A model generated the notes under the pieces. The model worked only from the letters and a program-made list of their open reading frames with translations. It made no database searches and was not told where the DNA came from. DNA of 64,000 bases, from assembly GCF_000981385.1 (NCBI RefSeq), contig NZ_LATZ01000129.1:124001-188000 (forward strand), in the 5' to 3' direction. Source of the DNA: Bacillus sp. SA1-12 (GTDB taxonomy: Bacteria > Bacillota > Bacilli > Bacillales > Bacillaceae). Positions 1 through 8,489 of this stretch are shown piece after piece (the first letter of the stretch is position 1; every line of letters begins with the position of its first letter). Both the position numbers and the translations under genes were made by a program.

Positions 1-2
1 AA

Positions 3-605
3 AAGGAAACATTTGATATTTCCTTTGAATCTGACCTATTAAAATGTTTGTCAGTGCTTGAGGGACCTGCTACAAAAAAAAGCCAAATAATAAACAGTTT
101 AAGAGATCAGATAGTCGTAAAAAAAGAACAAATTATATACTTACTAAAGCTTGTTCGCAAACTGCGTGTTCTTGCACTAGATGAGAACAAAGACAAGGTT
201 TTATGTCACGGTGATCTGTGGGGAGGAAATTTAATTCTTCAAAAAAACAAGCTGTTTATCATTGATTGGGAAGCAGCAATGATTGCACCACCTGAATTTG
301 ATTTGTTTAGCTATTTAGGTGATGAATTTGAAGTATTTCTCACCTCTTATCAAAAGTATATAAACCATACTATTTCTTTAAATCTAGATTTATTAAGATT
401 TTACTCCTATCGCCATCACCTTCGAAATCTGGCAAATTGGTTAATGAATATTCTTTATCGAAACACTGACGAAGCTCAAAATGAAAATGATCTAGAAATG
501 ATCATTTATCATTGCATGAACCGTTGGGATAATATTGAACCAAATATAATAAAGGCAGAAGAAATCATAAAAAAAGTTTCTTTAGAAGGAAAAACTAGTA
601 AATGA
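3..605 (+). CDS. Phosphotransferase, APH/choline-kinase fold (5' truncated by the window edge)
   Basis: This is the C-terminal part of an aminoglycoside phosphotransferase/choline kinase-type enzyme (PF01636 family). The reading frame is open to the window edge, so the N-lobe and true start lie outside. A TTG at 48 exists but is preceded by in-frame sense codons and has no clear ribosome binding site. The visible signature is the catalytic-loop motif HGDLWGGNLI, followed about 15 residues later by IDWEAA, which supplies the metal-binding Asp. These are the Brenner-type kinase motifs of the family. The substrate cannot be told: members phosphorylate small alcohols, amino sugars or fructosamines. 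It ends at TGA 603-605, just before a bidirectional terminator. Family assignment is firm, substrate unknown. Confidence 0.8.
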   Translation, partial: KETFDISFESDLLKCLSVLEGPATKKSQIINSLRDQIVVKKEQIIYLLKLVRKLRVLALDENKDKVLCHGDLWGGNLILQKNKLFIIDWEAAMIAPPEFDLFSYLGDEFEVFLTSYQKYINHTISLNLDLLRFYSYRHHLRNLANWLMNILYRNTDEAQNENDLEMIIYHCMNRWDNIEPNIIKAEEIIKKVSLEGKTSK

Positions 606-639
606 TCTCACAGTTGCGAATAGAATGGATAAAGACGAT

Positions 640-677
640 AAAAAATCCAACCAGTCATCATCTTGGTTGGATTTTTT
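640..677. terminator. Bidirectional intrinsic terminator
   Basis: A perfect 14-bp inverted repeat (AAAAAATCCAACCA and its complement) surrounds a 10-nt loop. Its A-rich and T-rich ends work in both directions. It lies between the convergent phosphotransferase and GNAT genes. Confidence 0.85.
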
Positions 678-698
678 GTTATACTTATATAATGATTA

Positions 699-1463
699 CT
701 AGGATAGTATTCTATAGTGGTGTCTGGATAATGGAGTAAAGCCCATCTTTTTATAAAGCTCAATTGCGGATTGATTTGTTTGGATAACCTGTAAATACAT
801 ATGATGTCCACCATTTTCAGATGCCCATTTTGTAAGAACATTCACGATATGGGTGGCGAACCCTTTTCTGCGATGCTGCTTGTTGACTACAATATTGCAA
901 ATGCACGCCCAGCCATCCTCTAAGATAACTGTACCAAGACCAATTGTTTCCTCTTGTTCTGAAATACGTAAAAAGGTTTTTAAAGGTTTTATCGATGAAA
1001 AAATATGAGCATATGCTTCATGTCTCTCTGAAGTAAAGCCTTCTAATTGAATAAATTCTTCAATCCATTTATAATCTGGCTCTGATAAGCACTCGATGGT
1101 CCATGAAGGTTTATTCACAGAATGGGGTAATATATCCTCACAAGATGCCGTCATTGTAAAACATTCATCAACTTTTTCGTATCCTTTAGATTCTAATAAA
1201 ACATCCAGCTCTTTTGGCGAAACTTCGCTTATGTAAAAACATGGAGTGATTGATTTCTCTCGATAAAACGTTTCAATCTTTTCCAGCCACATTGGATCCT
1301 GTGGCATTGATCCGAGGGCATGGACGCTATTTGCTCTTTTCGTCACACCAAATGTAGCTCTCATTTTCCAATTTTCAACGGTTTCTTGGGTATAACAAGG
1401 CCAAGCATTTGCTGCTAATTGCTCAATAAAATTGATTAGGCTCACATCAATCTCTGTTTTCAT
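699..1463 (-). CDS. GNAT-family N-acetyltransferase
   Basis: This 254-residue protein carries a C-terminal GNAT fold (about residues 130-254) that transfers acetyl from acetyl-CoA to an amine. The acetyl-CoA pyrophosphate loop is visible as HRRKGFA (R/Q-x-x-G-x-A type). It is followed by the family's ending, in which an Asn-containing helix (NQSAIELYKKMGF) precedes the last strand. The N-terminal half is longer than a minimal GNAT and may hold a degenerate second GNAT domain. An AGGG(C)-type ribosome binding site lies just upstream of the ATG at 1463. No neighbouring gene suggests a substrate. It is a stand-alone gene ending in the shared terminator. Confidence 0.85.
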   Translation of the reverse strand: MKTEIDVSLINFIEQLAANAWPCYTQETVENWKMRATFGVTKRANSVHALGSMPQDPMWLEKIETFYREKSITPCFYISEVSPKELDVLLESKGYEKVDECFTMTASCEDILPHSVNKPSWTIECLSEPDYKWIEEFIQLEGFTSERHEAYAHIFSSIKPLKTFLRISEQEETIGLGTVILEDGWACICNIVVNKQHRRKGFATHIVNVLTKWASENGGHHMYLQVIQTNQSAIELYKKMGFTPLSRHHYRILS

Positions 1464-1682
1464 CTATAGCCCTCCATGATTGTTCTTTAAATGGTAAATT
1501 AGACTCATTCTTACCAGGTTAATATTATATTTATAAAGTAATATGCAAATTAATCATTTGAGGTATTTTTGTATCATTTTATAGTTTTCTTTTTCCGTGT
1601 TCAGTCCTTGAGCGGCTTTATGAAGGACATCTCATCTGCATTTTTTTGGGAATTTTATCCTTCCGCACTTTTATGAAAAGGA

Positions 1683-1706
1683 GGGGCTGCTTTTTTTATC
1701 GCAGCC
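1683..1706 (-). terminator. Possible terminator of the small minus-strand gene
   Basis: An inverted repeat (GGGCTGC/GCAGCCC) lies just downstream of the small gene ending at 1718. On the minus strand it is followed by a short T-rich stretch (TCCTTTTC). The tail is weak, so this is tentative. Confidence 0.4.
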
Positions 1707-1717
1707 CATATATTCCA

Positions 1718-1891
1718 TTATTCATTTAGATGTGAATATTGATCTTTTAATTCAGCTTCTATTTCCTGCAATCTTTCTTCCAATTTTGTAATGGAATGTC
1801 CAGTTGATTCAAGCTTTTCAATATCCCCTTGAATACGAATATACTCCATTTTCAATCCTGATATTTTTTGATTGATTGTCTCTTTTTTCAT
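1718..1891 (-). CDS. Small coiled-coil protein, SE1832-like
   Basis: This 57-codon gene encodes MKKETINQKISG... and ends ...QYSHLNE. The middle reads YIRIQGDIEKLES, and the rest is heptad-patterned and rich in Glu, Lys and Leu, so a short two-helix coiled coil is likely. Length and pattern recall the uncharacterised SE1832 family of small Bacillales proteins, recognised by eye only. An AGGGGGA ribosome binding site lies about 12 nt upstream. Between it and the start is another ATG that opens a three-codon frame (ATG AAA AAA TGA), which overlaps the real start. No function is known. Confidence 0.65.
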   Translation of the reverse strand: MKKETINQKISGLKMEYIRIQGDIEKLESTGHSITKLEERLQEIEAELKDQYSHLNE

Positions 1892-2366
1892 TTTTTCATG
1901 ATCCCCCTAAATAATGTAATCTCTATGTAACGTGTTATAGACAAAATTCCATTTCAGCTTGCAGGTGTTTGATTATACGTTTTCTGCAAAAATAGGATCT
2001 TAATTGAGCATTTCTTAGTGAATTTATTTATGCCCAATTTAGGAGAAAAGACCTTTTATGATAAACACGGTTTTAATAAACACATTATCTCAATTAATCT
2101 TTCCAGAGACAAGCACACCAACATATTTATGTGTTTCAGCGATTAAAAAGGTCTTATTTGTTTGTATTTGTTGAAGGAAATGGTGTTTTCAGCTCTTAAC
2201 ATAGCTATTATCTTAAAAACTAGGAAACTACATAATTCGGTTTAGTAAATTAAAAAAATAGGTAGAGAAATTTTTCAGGCAAAGATATACTAGTCATATT
2301 AGAATTTTGAAAAACTAGTTTACGGTCTTTACAGGACTAAAGCAAATGATTGAGGGAGGATGAAAG
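1892..2366. other. Spacer upstream of kdgK with nested inverted repeats
   Basis: No gene is seen in this 475-bp AT-rich stretch. It contains a nested inverted-repeat structure at 2048-2155: outer arms AAGACCTTTT (2048-2057) and AAAAGGTCTT (2146-2155), inner arms AAACACAT (2078-2085) and ATGTGTTT (2129-2136). A GAGGGAGG ribosome binding site for kdgK is at the right end. No convincing sigma-A promoter or cre box was found. Confidence 0.5.
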
Positions 2367-3317
2367 ATGGATGTTGTAACACTAGGTGAATCTATGGTAG
2401 TGTTTACGCCGAACAGTGATGGATTCATGCGAAATGCTACTCAATTTACAAAAAAGATTGGCGGTGCAGAATCAAATGTCGCAATCGGGCTTGCGAGATT
2501 AGGCCATCATGTTGGCTGGATTAGCAAGCTTGGGGATGATGAATTTGGAAAAGCTATATTAGCTGCTTTAAAAGGTGAGAATGTTGATGTAAGCAAAGTG
2601 ACATTTGATCAAGAGGCACCAACCGGTATTTATTTTAAAGAGCCAAGAAGACAAAATAATATGAGAGTTTATTATTATCGAAAAGGGTCAGCAGCTAGTA
2701 AGCTATCACCAAGTGATCTTGATAACGGATATCTTTCAAAAGCGAAATATCTTCATATTACAGGGATCACGCCAGCGTTAAGTCAAAGCTGCAGGGAAAC
2801 AATCTTTGAAGCTATTAGACTGGCTAAAAACAATGGAAGCACCATTGTATTTGATCCAAACCTTCGTACAAAGTTATGGGACGCGGAAACAGCAAGAAAA
2901 ACATTGCTTGAAATTTCTGCTGAAGCTGACATTATTTTACCTGGGGTTTCAGAGGGCGAATTTTTATTTGGTGAAAGTGACCCACTTAAACTAGGAGAGT
3001 TATTTTTAAATCATGGTGCATCAGTTGTTGTCATGAAAATGGGTGCTGAAGGTGCATATTATTTTACTGAGAAAGAGAGCGCTTTAATTCCTGGGTTCCC
3101 TGTTAAACAAGTGGTTGATCCAGTTGGAGCAGGGGATGGGTTTGCAGCAGGCTTCCTATCAGGATTGTTAGATGGTTTGGAACTTAGCAAGGCTGTAGAG
3201 CGTGCAAATGCAGTTGGAGCTCTTGTCACAATGGTAAATGGTGATGTTGATGGATTACCTGAACGAGACGAAGTAGAGCAATTGTTATCCAAAAATGGTG
3301 AAGATGTAGTTCGATAA
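2367..3317 (+). CDS. kdgK: 2-dehydro-3-deoxygluconokinase (KDG kinase)
   Basis: A PfkB/ribokinase-family sugar kinase of 316 residues, the usual length. It phosphorylates 2-keto-3-deoxygluconate with ATP to give KDPG in the cytoplasm, the penultimate step of uronate breakdown. The N-terminal PfkB signature is at residues 32-46 (GGAESNVAIGLARLG). The C-terminal signature DPVGAGDGFAAGF starts at residue 251, with Asp257 as catalytic base. It has a GAGGGAGG ribosome binding site. The aldolase gene follows 13 bp later, so the two form a kdgK-kdgA operon ended by a terminator at 3977. KduI, KduD and GH88 in the same region support KDG rather than another sugar as substrate. Confidence 0.93.
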   Translation: MDVVTLGESMVVFTPNSDGFMRNATQFTKKIGGAESNVAIGLARLGHHVGWISKLGDDEFGKAILAALKGENVDVSKVTFDQEAPTGIYFKEPRRQNNMRVYYYRKGSAASKLSPSDLDNGYLSKAKYLHITGITPALSQSCRETIFEAIRLAKNNGSTIVFDPNLRTKLWDAETARKTLLEISAEADIILPGVSEGEFLFGESDPLKLGELFLNHGASVVVMKMGAEGAYYFTEKESALIPGFPVKQVVDPVGAGDGFAAGFLSGLLDGLELSKAVERANAVGALVTMVNGDVDGLPERDEVEQLLSKNGEDVVR

Positions 3318-3330
3318 GGAGGAAATATTC

Positions 3331-3966
3331 ATGAGTCATATTGAAATCATTAAAGAAACTGGTGTGGCAGCAGTTATTCGCGGCGCAACAAAAGATAATA
3401 TTGTTGCAATCGCAAAGGCGTTAAAAGAAGGTGGAGTAAAAGTATTAGAAATTACGGTCGAAACGCCTGGGGCATGCGGAGCGATTGAAAAAGCATCACA
3501 GGAATTTGATGATGTGCTTGTAGGTGCAGGTACAGTGCTAGATCCTGAGACTGCTAGAACGGCAATCATGTCAGGAGCAAAATTTGTATTTTCACCAACA
3601 ACAAATGTCAAAACTATTGAAATGGCGAAGAGATATGGTGTTGTTAGTATCCCTGGTGCATTAACACCTACTGAAATTTTAACGGCTTTTGAAAGCGGTG
3701 CAGATTTAATTAAGGTCTTCCCTGCAAACGTATTCGGACCTAGCTATATCAAGGATATCCACGGCCCAATGCCGCAAATACCGATTATTACAACCGGTGG
3801 CATTTCCGTTGATAATGTTGGAGATTATATTAGAGCAGGTGCTGTTGGGGTCGGTGTTGGCAGCTCACTAGTTAACACGAAAAAGGCATTAACAGATGAA
3901 TATTTAAGTGAAATTACCGCAACAGCTGGGAGATTTATTCAAGCGATTAAAGAGGCTAGAGGATAA
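3331..3966 (+). CDS. kdgA: Bifunctional KDPG/KHG aldolase
   Basis: A class I aldolase of 211 residues that splits 2-keto-3-deoxy-6-phosphogluconate into pyruvate and glyceraldehyde-3-phosphate. The Schiff-base lysine is Lys128 in LIKVFPA, and the acid/base glutamate is Glu40 in VLEITVE. The glycine-rich phosphate-binding stretch GAVGVGVGS lies near the C-terminus. The residue three to four positions after the catalytic Glu is not the Arg seen in E. coli Eda, a difference also found in other Bacillus KdgA proteins. It has a strong AAGGAGG ribosome binding site and is translationally close to kdgK. It completes the uronate branch. Confidence 0.93.
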   Translation: MSHIEIIKETGVAAVIRGATKDNIVAIAKALKEGGVKVLEITVETPGACGAIEKASQEFDDVLVGAGTVLDPETARTAIMSGAKFVFSPTTNVKTIEMAKRYGVVSIPGALTPTEILTAFESGADLIKVFPANVFGPSYIKDIHGPMPQIPIITTGGISVDNVGDYIRAGAVGVGVGSSLVNTKKALTDEYLSEITATAGRFIQAIKEARG

Positions 3967-3976
3967 TTTCTAAAGG

Positions 3977-4008
3977 GCGACCTATCATGATGGTAGGTTG
4001 CTTTTTTT
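3977..4008 (+). terminator. Intrinsic terminator of kdgK-kdgA
   Basis: GCGACCTATCA and TGGTAGGTTGC form a near-perfect 11-bp stem with a 3-nt loop, followed by seven T residues. It is directly downstream of kdgA. Confidence 0.9.
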
Positions 4009-4085
4009 GTATTTTTAGATTTTGATATGAGAACTAACTATCTTTTTTGCTAATTAAAATGCTTCTGTTTCATATTGGATTTAAA

Positions 4086-4099
4086 ATAAAGCGTTTACA
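4086..4099 (+). promoter_or_regulatory. cre-like CcpA site before the first YesS-type regulator
   Basis: ATAAAGCGTTTACA matches the TGAAARCGYTTWCA consensus at 12 of 14 positions, including the full AAAGCGTTTACA core. It lies 67 bp before the short upstream frame at 4166, where a promoter is expected, so glucose repression of this regulator is likely. Confidence 0.65.
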
Positions 4100-4165
4100 T
4101 TTGCTGAACAAAAGGGCTAGTATTATAGTAAAATCACAAAAAAAGCTGTATAAGGGGTTGAAAGA

Positions 4166-4234
4166 ATGAAGTTCATAATTGTAGTTGATGAACCAACGAT
4201 GATCATTAGGGAGGGGTTTTATGAATTTTTGTAA
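4166..4234 (+). pseudogene. 22-codon frame resembling a response-regulator N-terminus
   Basis: A short frame with its own AAGGGG ribosome binding site encodes MKFIIVVDEPTMIIREGF followed by YEFL and a stop. This looks like the first strand, acidic pocket and helix 1 of a YesN-type receiver domain (typically xxxVLIVDDEPLIREGL). It ends inside the first codons of the next gene, whose ribosome binding site (GGGAGGGG) sits within it. It may be the stump of a lost response regulator, or may now serve as a translational leader. The similarity is by eye over about 20 residues. Confidence 0.5.
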
Positions 4235-6545
4235 GCGTTTCACTATGTTTGGTAAAAACATGAGCAGAAGACGAAAAACTGTTTTTTTAAGGTTGATGTA
4301 TTCGAATATAATCATCCTTTTATTACCTATGATTTTTGGAACGCTATTGTTTAACAAAATTGAGTCAATCATGATACATAATGCAAATAAATCAAATATA
4401 GCCTTGCTTGAACAGGTTAGACAGGTAATGGATAACAGATTGAAAGAGGTTGAACAGCTTTCAATGCAAATCCATTCAAATCAAAAATTAAACAGCCTTC
4501 TTAACGAGCCTCACTCCAGCAATTATAAATATATAGAGTTAGTAAAGGAGCTTGCAAAATACCGAGTTATTAGTACCCATATTAACGATTATTATGTGTA
4601 CATGTCTGAGCCAAATGTGATCCTTTCACCTACGATGAAAACAAATCCTTTCCTGTTTTTTAAACATATTCAAATATATCATAATATTCCTTTTAAAGAC
4701 TTAATCAATACCAGGCTGTCCGGTCATCATTTTCAACAGTACTTCCCTTCCGAGAAAGTGAAGATGGGGTATCATGAAAAAAATATCATTTCCTTTGTTC
4801 AATCCTTACCTTTTGGGGAAAGAACCGATATTAAAGGTGCTCTAGTCATCAATATTGATGAGCAGCAAATCAGAGAGATGCTAAATCAAATGGAATGGCT
4901 AAATAGCGGATCGATCTACATATTGGACGAGCACAAGAACATTATCATGTCCACAAATGATAACAAAAATATTCTTGCTGAGCTCAAACCATTGTTTCAT
5001 AACAAAGAGGGTTCCTTGACACATAAAATTAATGGCAAAGAAATGACTGCCTCCTACGCAACTTCTACAAAAAATGGCTGGACCTACGTCTCGATTGTGC
5101 CAAAAGAAATTGTATTATCTCAAGTAAATCTCGTGAAATCTTGGGCATTTGCCTTAATACTAGCAGCTTTCATCATCGGAATTATTGCTTCGTATTATTT
5201 AGCCAATCGAAACTATAGGCCAATTCAAGAGGTAGTAACTGCGATTTTAAATGGCAACAATCGTTCGAAGGGAAGTTACTCAAATGAAATAGACTTTATT
5301 AAACATACCATACTCAGTTCCATTGATGAACAAACCCAGCTTAATCGGATTGTCTCCCAGCAGGCCCCGGTCATTAGGGCTGATTTTCTTTCACGTTTGA
5401 TTAGGGGACAAGTCAATATAAGCACAATAACTAACAGGGATTTAGAAATAATGGGTGTAAGATTAGTTGGAGACTATTACCGAATCCTCACAATTCAAAT
5501 TGATCGTTTAAGCCAATTTATTAATGAGAATACAGAAACGGAGTGGGCCTTAACAAGGTTTATCGTTTCTAATCTCAGTGAAGATCTCCTTAAATGCAAA
5601 GGCTATACAATCGAAGTAGAACGTGATCAACTCGTCATTTTGCTTAATCATAAGGATTCATCAGAGGTAAACGAAACTTGGGTTACAGCATTTATTCATG
5701 AGCTAAAGGATATATTAGCTCAACGTTTTATGATAAGAATAACGGTGGCAGTTAGTCAAATTCACTGTAGTATGGCGGAGATCTCCGAATGCTATAGTGA
5801 GGCTGTGATGGCATTAGATTATCGGATAGTTAAAGGAACAAATTCAATCCTTTTTTACTCGGATATAAAAGATAGTAAGGGTCATGATTATCATTATCCA
5901 ATGGAAACAGAGGTCCAATTATTCAATTATGCAAAAAGCGGCGACTTTGTAAATATTGAGAAAACCCTTGACCGAATTTTTCAGGCTAATGTACATTCTC
6001 AAAAATTGACTCCGGAACTAAGTAAATGCCTATCCTATGACTTATTAAGTACTTGGTTTAAGTTGCTAAGTTCAGTTAATGAAGAAGATAAAAAAAGGAT
6101 CATGGACGTGAACAGCCCATTTAAATTAGTATCTGATAGCAGTACAGTGGAAGAAATTCAGCAAAATATCAAACGTTTGTATGAAGAATATTGCACATAT
6201 ATAAATGACTCCAAAACAAATCACAATGAACGATTATATCAGGAAATTATCGAGTTTATCGAAGAAAATTATCATGACTGCATGTTTAGCCTTAATAAGA
6301 TGGCAGACCATTTTAATATGAATTCATCTTATTTATCAGCCTTCTTTAAAAAACAGGGCGGACAAAATATGTCTGATTTCATTACCCAAAAGCGGGTAGC
6401 TGAGTCAAAAAAAATGTTAGCTGATCAAACGCTTACTATTTCGGAAATCGCCAAAAAGGTCGGATATTCTAATAGCGTAGGATTAATAAGAGTTTTCAAA
6501 AAAGTAGAAGGAATACCTCCAGGAAAATATCGAGAAACACTCTAA
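4221..6545 (+). CDS. Membrane-bound AraC-family regulator, YesS type
   Basis: A 774-residue single-chain sensor and transcription factor like B. subtilis YesS. Transmembrane helix 1 is at about residues 27-48, an extracellular sensing region (Cache-like, inferred) follows to about 310, and transmembrane helix 2 is near 312-330 (FALILAAFIIGIIASYYLA). A cytoplasmic linker leads to a C-terminal AraC double helix-turn-helix at about 670-774 (SLNKMADHFNMNSSYLSAFF and KKVGYSNSVGLIRVFKK). It would sense an extracellular ligand or the loaded binding protein and activate the importer operon starting at 6715. A cre-like box lies upstream. A second, diverged copy is at 26731. Function is inferred from architecture. 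Confidence 0.88.
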   Translation: MNFCKRFTMFGKNMSRRRKTVFLRLMYSNIIILLLPMIFGTLLFNKIESIMIHNANKSNIALLEQVRQVMDNRLKEVEQLSMQIHSNQKLNSLLNEPHSSNYKYIELVKELAKYRVISTHINDYYVYMSEPNVILSPTMKTNPFLFFKHIQIYHNIPFKDLINTRLSGHHFQQYFPSEKVKMGYHEKNIISFVQSLPFGERTDIKGALVINIDEQQIREMLNQMEWLNSGSIYILDEHKNIIMSTNDNKNILAELKPLFHNKEGSLTHKINGKEMTASYATSTKNGWTYVSIVPKEIVLSQVNLVKSWAFALILAAFIIGIIASYYLANRNYRPIQEVVTAILNGNNRSKGSYSNEIDFIKHTILSSIDEQTQLNRIVSQQAPVIRADFLSRLIRGQVNISTITNRDLEIMGVRLVGDYYRILTIQIDRLSQFINENTETEWALTRFIVSNLSEDLLKCKGYTIEVERDQLVILLNHKDSSEVNETWVTAFIHELKDILAQRFMIRITVAVSQIHCSMAEISECYSEAVMALDYRIVKGTNSILFYSDIKDSKGHDYHYPMETEVQLFNYAKSGDFVNIEKTLDRIFQANVHSQKLTPELSKCLSYDLLSTWFKLLSSVNEEDKKRIMDVNSPFKLVSDSSTVEEIQQNIKRLYEEYCTYINDSKTNHNERLYQEIIEFIEENYHDCMFSLNKMADHFNMNSSYLSAFFKKQGGQNMSDFITQKRVAESKKMLADQTLTISEIAKKVGYSNSVGLIRVFKKVEGIPPGKYRETL

Positions 6546-6624
6546 TTATTAGAAAATATAAAGGATAGATAATGAAAATAAAGAAATGATAATCCCAATT
6601 CTATATGTCTGTTAATCAATCAAA

Positions 6625-6657
6625 AGGATGTATTATATACGATCCTGTCTTTTTTTC
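6625..6657 (+). terminator. Probable weak terminator or attenuator before the importer operon
   Basis: AGGAT and ATCCT pair around a 12-nt loop and are followed by GTCTTTTTTTCTT. The stem is short. It would separate the regulator from the importer operon. Confidence 0.5.
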
Positions 6658-6714
6658 TTATGCTAAAGACAAGTCAGTTGACTTAAATAAGAAATTGAAA
6701 AAGGAGGATTTACA

Positions 6715-8349
6715 TTGGGTCAAAAGAAATTGAAAACGCTTTCTGTATTATTATCTTTATTGATGGTATTCGCTTTAGGAATTGCTGGATGCTCTAATAA
6801 ACAAACAGTAAAACCAGCAGAAACAAATACTAAAGAAGGTCCAAACCCAGAGGATGTAGGTTATCCTGAGAAGCTTACATATTGGGTAGAGTTAAATCCA
6901 AATGTTTCAGTAACATCTAAAAGCTTAAATGATGTAGGGGTATATCAAGAAATCGAAAAAGCAACCGGAACAAAGGTTGAATTCAAGCATCCATCAGGTG
7001 AAGGCGATCAAGTTACCGAACAGTTTAACTTAATGATTGCTTCTGGAAATCTGCCTGATGTCATTGAGTATAGCTGGCTGACTGTTCCAAAAGGCCCTGA
7101 CAATGCCATTAAAAATGGTACCATTATAAGGCTAAATGAGTTGATTGAGAAGTATGCACCAAATTTTTCAAAATATTTAGATGAACACCCGGATATTAAA
7201 AAAATGATCATGACAGATGACGGAAATATCTATAGTTTTCCATTTATACGTGGAGATGAATCTTTGAAGATATTTATGGGACCTTTATTGCGTAATGATT
7301 GGCTTAAAAAGCTTCAATTAGACATTCCCTCCACGATTAGTGAATTTGAAGAAGTATTGACTGCTATTAAGGAAGGGGATCCAAACGGTAACGGCAAGCA
7401 AGATGAAATCCCGCTTTTACTGGAGTTAGCAGATATTAAAGGTACAGGTGCATTTGCAAGTGCATGGGGGATCAGCCCTTGGTTCTACAATGATAACGGT
7501 ACGGTTAAATTTGGTTCAATTCAACCTGAATTCGGTGAATTTCTTACTACGATGAACAGCTGGTATGAAAAAGGCTTGCTAGACCCTGATTTTGCTGCAA
7601 TGGATTCGAAATTAAGGGATGCAAAAATGACGGGGAATCAGCTTGCAGGCCTATATTCATATACAGGCAGCGGTATTGGGAAATATACGGGGTTAATGAA
7701 AGAGAAGTATCCTGATTTCGAACTTTTTCCTGCACCGCATCCTGGTTTAAAAGAAGGCCAAAAAGCTGCAATGGGACAAAAGGACAATTCAATTCCCGGG
7801 AATGCAATGGCTGCTATTACAACTTCAGCAGAAAATCCAGAGGAAATTGTGAAATGGCTTGATTTTGCTTACTCTGAGGAAGGACATATGCTATTTAACT
7901 TCGGGATTGAAGGAGTCAGCTATGAAATGAAAGATGGATATCCAGCCTATACAGCAGAGATAACAAAGAATCCAGATGGTCTTCCATTTACTCAAGCAGC
8001 AGGAAAATATATTAGAGCTTCGTATAACGGTCCATTCGTCCAAGACAAGCGATATATTGAACAATATGCCGAGTTGCCGGAACAGAAAGAGGCGATTAAA
8101 ATCTGGGATGAATCCGCAGAAAACAAGATTAATATGCCTCCAATCACAATGACAGCTGAGGAAAATGAGGAGTATGCCTCTATTATGAGTGACCTTGAAA
8201 CATATTATGATGAAATGGTTATAAAATTCATTATGGGCGACACATCTATGGATAAATTCGAAGAGTTCGTCGAAACGCTTAAAGGTATGGGAATCGAAAG
8301 AGCGATTGAGCTTCAACAAAATGCTTTAGATCGATACAACAAGCGTTAG
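6715..8349 (+). CDS. ABC importer sugar-binding lipoprotein, LplA-like
   Basis: A family 1-type extracellular solute-binding protein of 544 residues in the large LplA/YtcQ group, which captures oligosaccharides outside the membrane. It starts at TTG behind AAAAAGGAGGA. The signal peptide has basic residues, then a hydrophobic core and the lipobox LGIAGC; Cys26 would be lipidated. A calcium-binding-like stretch DPNGNGKQDE (also in the paralogue at 31417) is typical of this subfamily. It is the first gene of the importer operon and is separated from the permeases by a strong hairpin at 8411. The ligand cannot be read from sequence; the context suggests an oligosaccharide with uronate or fucose. 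Confidence 0.9.
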   Translation: MGQKKLKTLSVLLSLLMVFALGIAGCSNKQTVKPAETNTKEGPNPEDVGYPEKLTYWVELNPNVSVTSKSLNDVGVYQEIEKATGTKVEFKHPSGEGDQVTEQFNLMIASGNLPDVIEYSWLTVPKGPDNAIKNGTIIRLNELIEKYAPNFSKYLDEHPDIKKMIMTDDGNIYSFPFIRGDESLKIFMGPLLRNDWLKKLQLDIPSTISEFEEVLTAIKEGDPNGNGKQDEIPLLLELADIKGTGAFASAWGISPWFYNDNGTVKFGSIQPEFGEFLTTMNSWYEKGLLDPDFAAMDSKLRDAKMTGNQLAGLYSYTGSGIGKYTGLMKEKYPDFELFPAPHPGLKEGQKAAMGQKDNSIPGNAMAAITTSAENPEEIVKWLDFAYSEEGHMLFNFGIEGVSYEMKDGYPAYTAEITKNPDGLPFTQAAGKYIRASYNGPFVQDKRYIEQYAELPEQKEAIKIWDESAENKINMPPITMTAEENEEYASIMSDLETYYDEMVIKFIMGDTSMDKFEEFVETLKGMGIERAIELQQNALDRYNKR

Positions 8350-8410
8350 GACCAAGTTAACAAGAGTCATCTTTAAAAGAAAACCAGATTAATTGAAAGA
8401 TATCAATGAT

Positions 8411-8449
8411 GTGAATGTCGTGATAAGAAATTCGGAACACGACATTCAC
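8411..8449 (+). other. Intercistronic stem-loop after the binding-protein gene
   Basis: GTGAATGTCGTG and CACGACATTCAC form a perfect 12-bp stem with a 15-nt loop and no T-run. Its position between the binding protein and permeases fits an mRNA-stabilising hairpin that keeps the binding protein in excess. Confidence 0.65.
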
Positions 8450-8489
8450 TGTTTAAACCACGCAATTTTAATAAATAGGGGTGATAAAA

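Noticed and set aside
8481..8489. GTG at 8481 as the start of the first permease
   Set aside because: The GTG is part of the AGGGGTGA ribosome binding site. TTG 8490 is correctly spaced. The same logic rejects upstream starts at 21361, 22218, 23043, 35477, 45473, 46717, 50113, 58559 and 60571.
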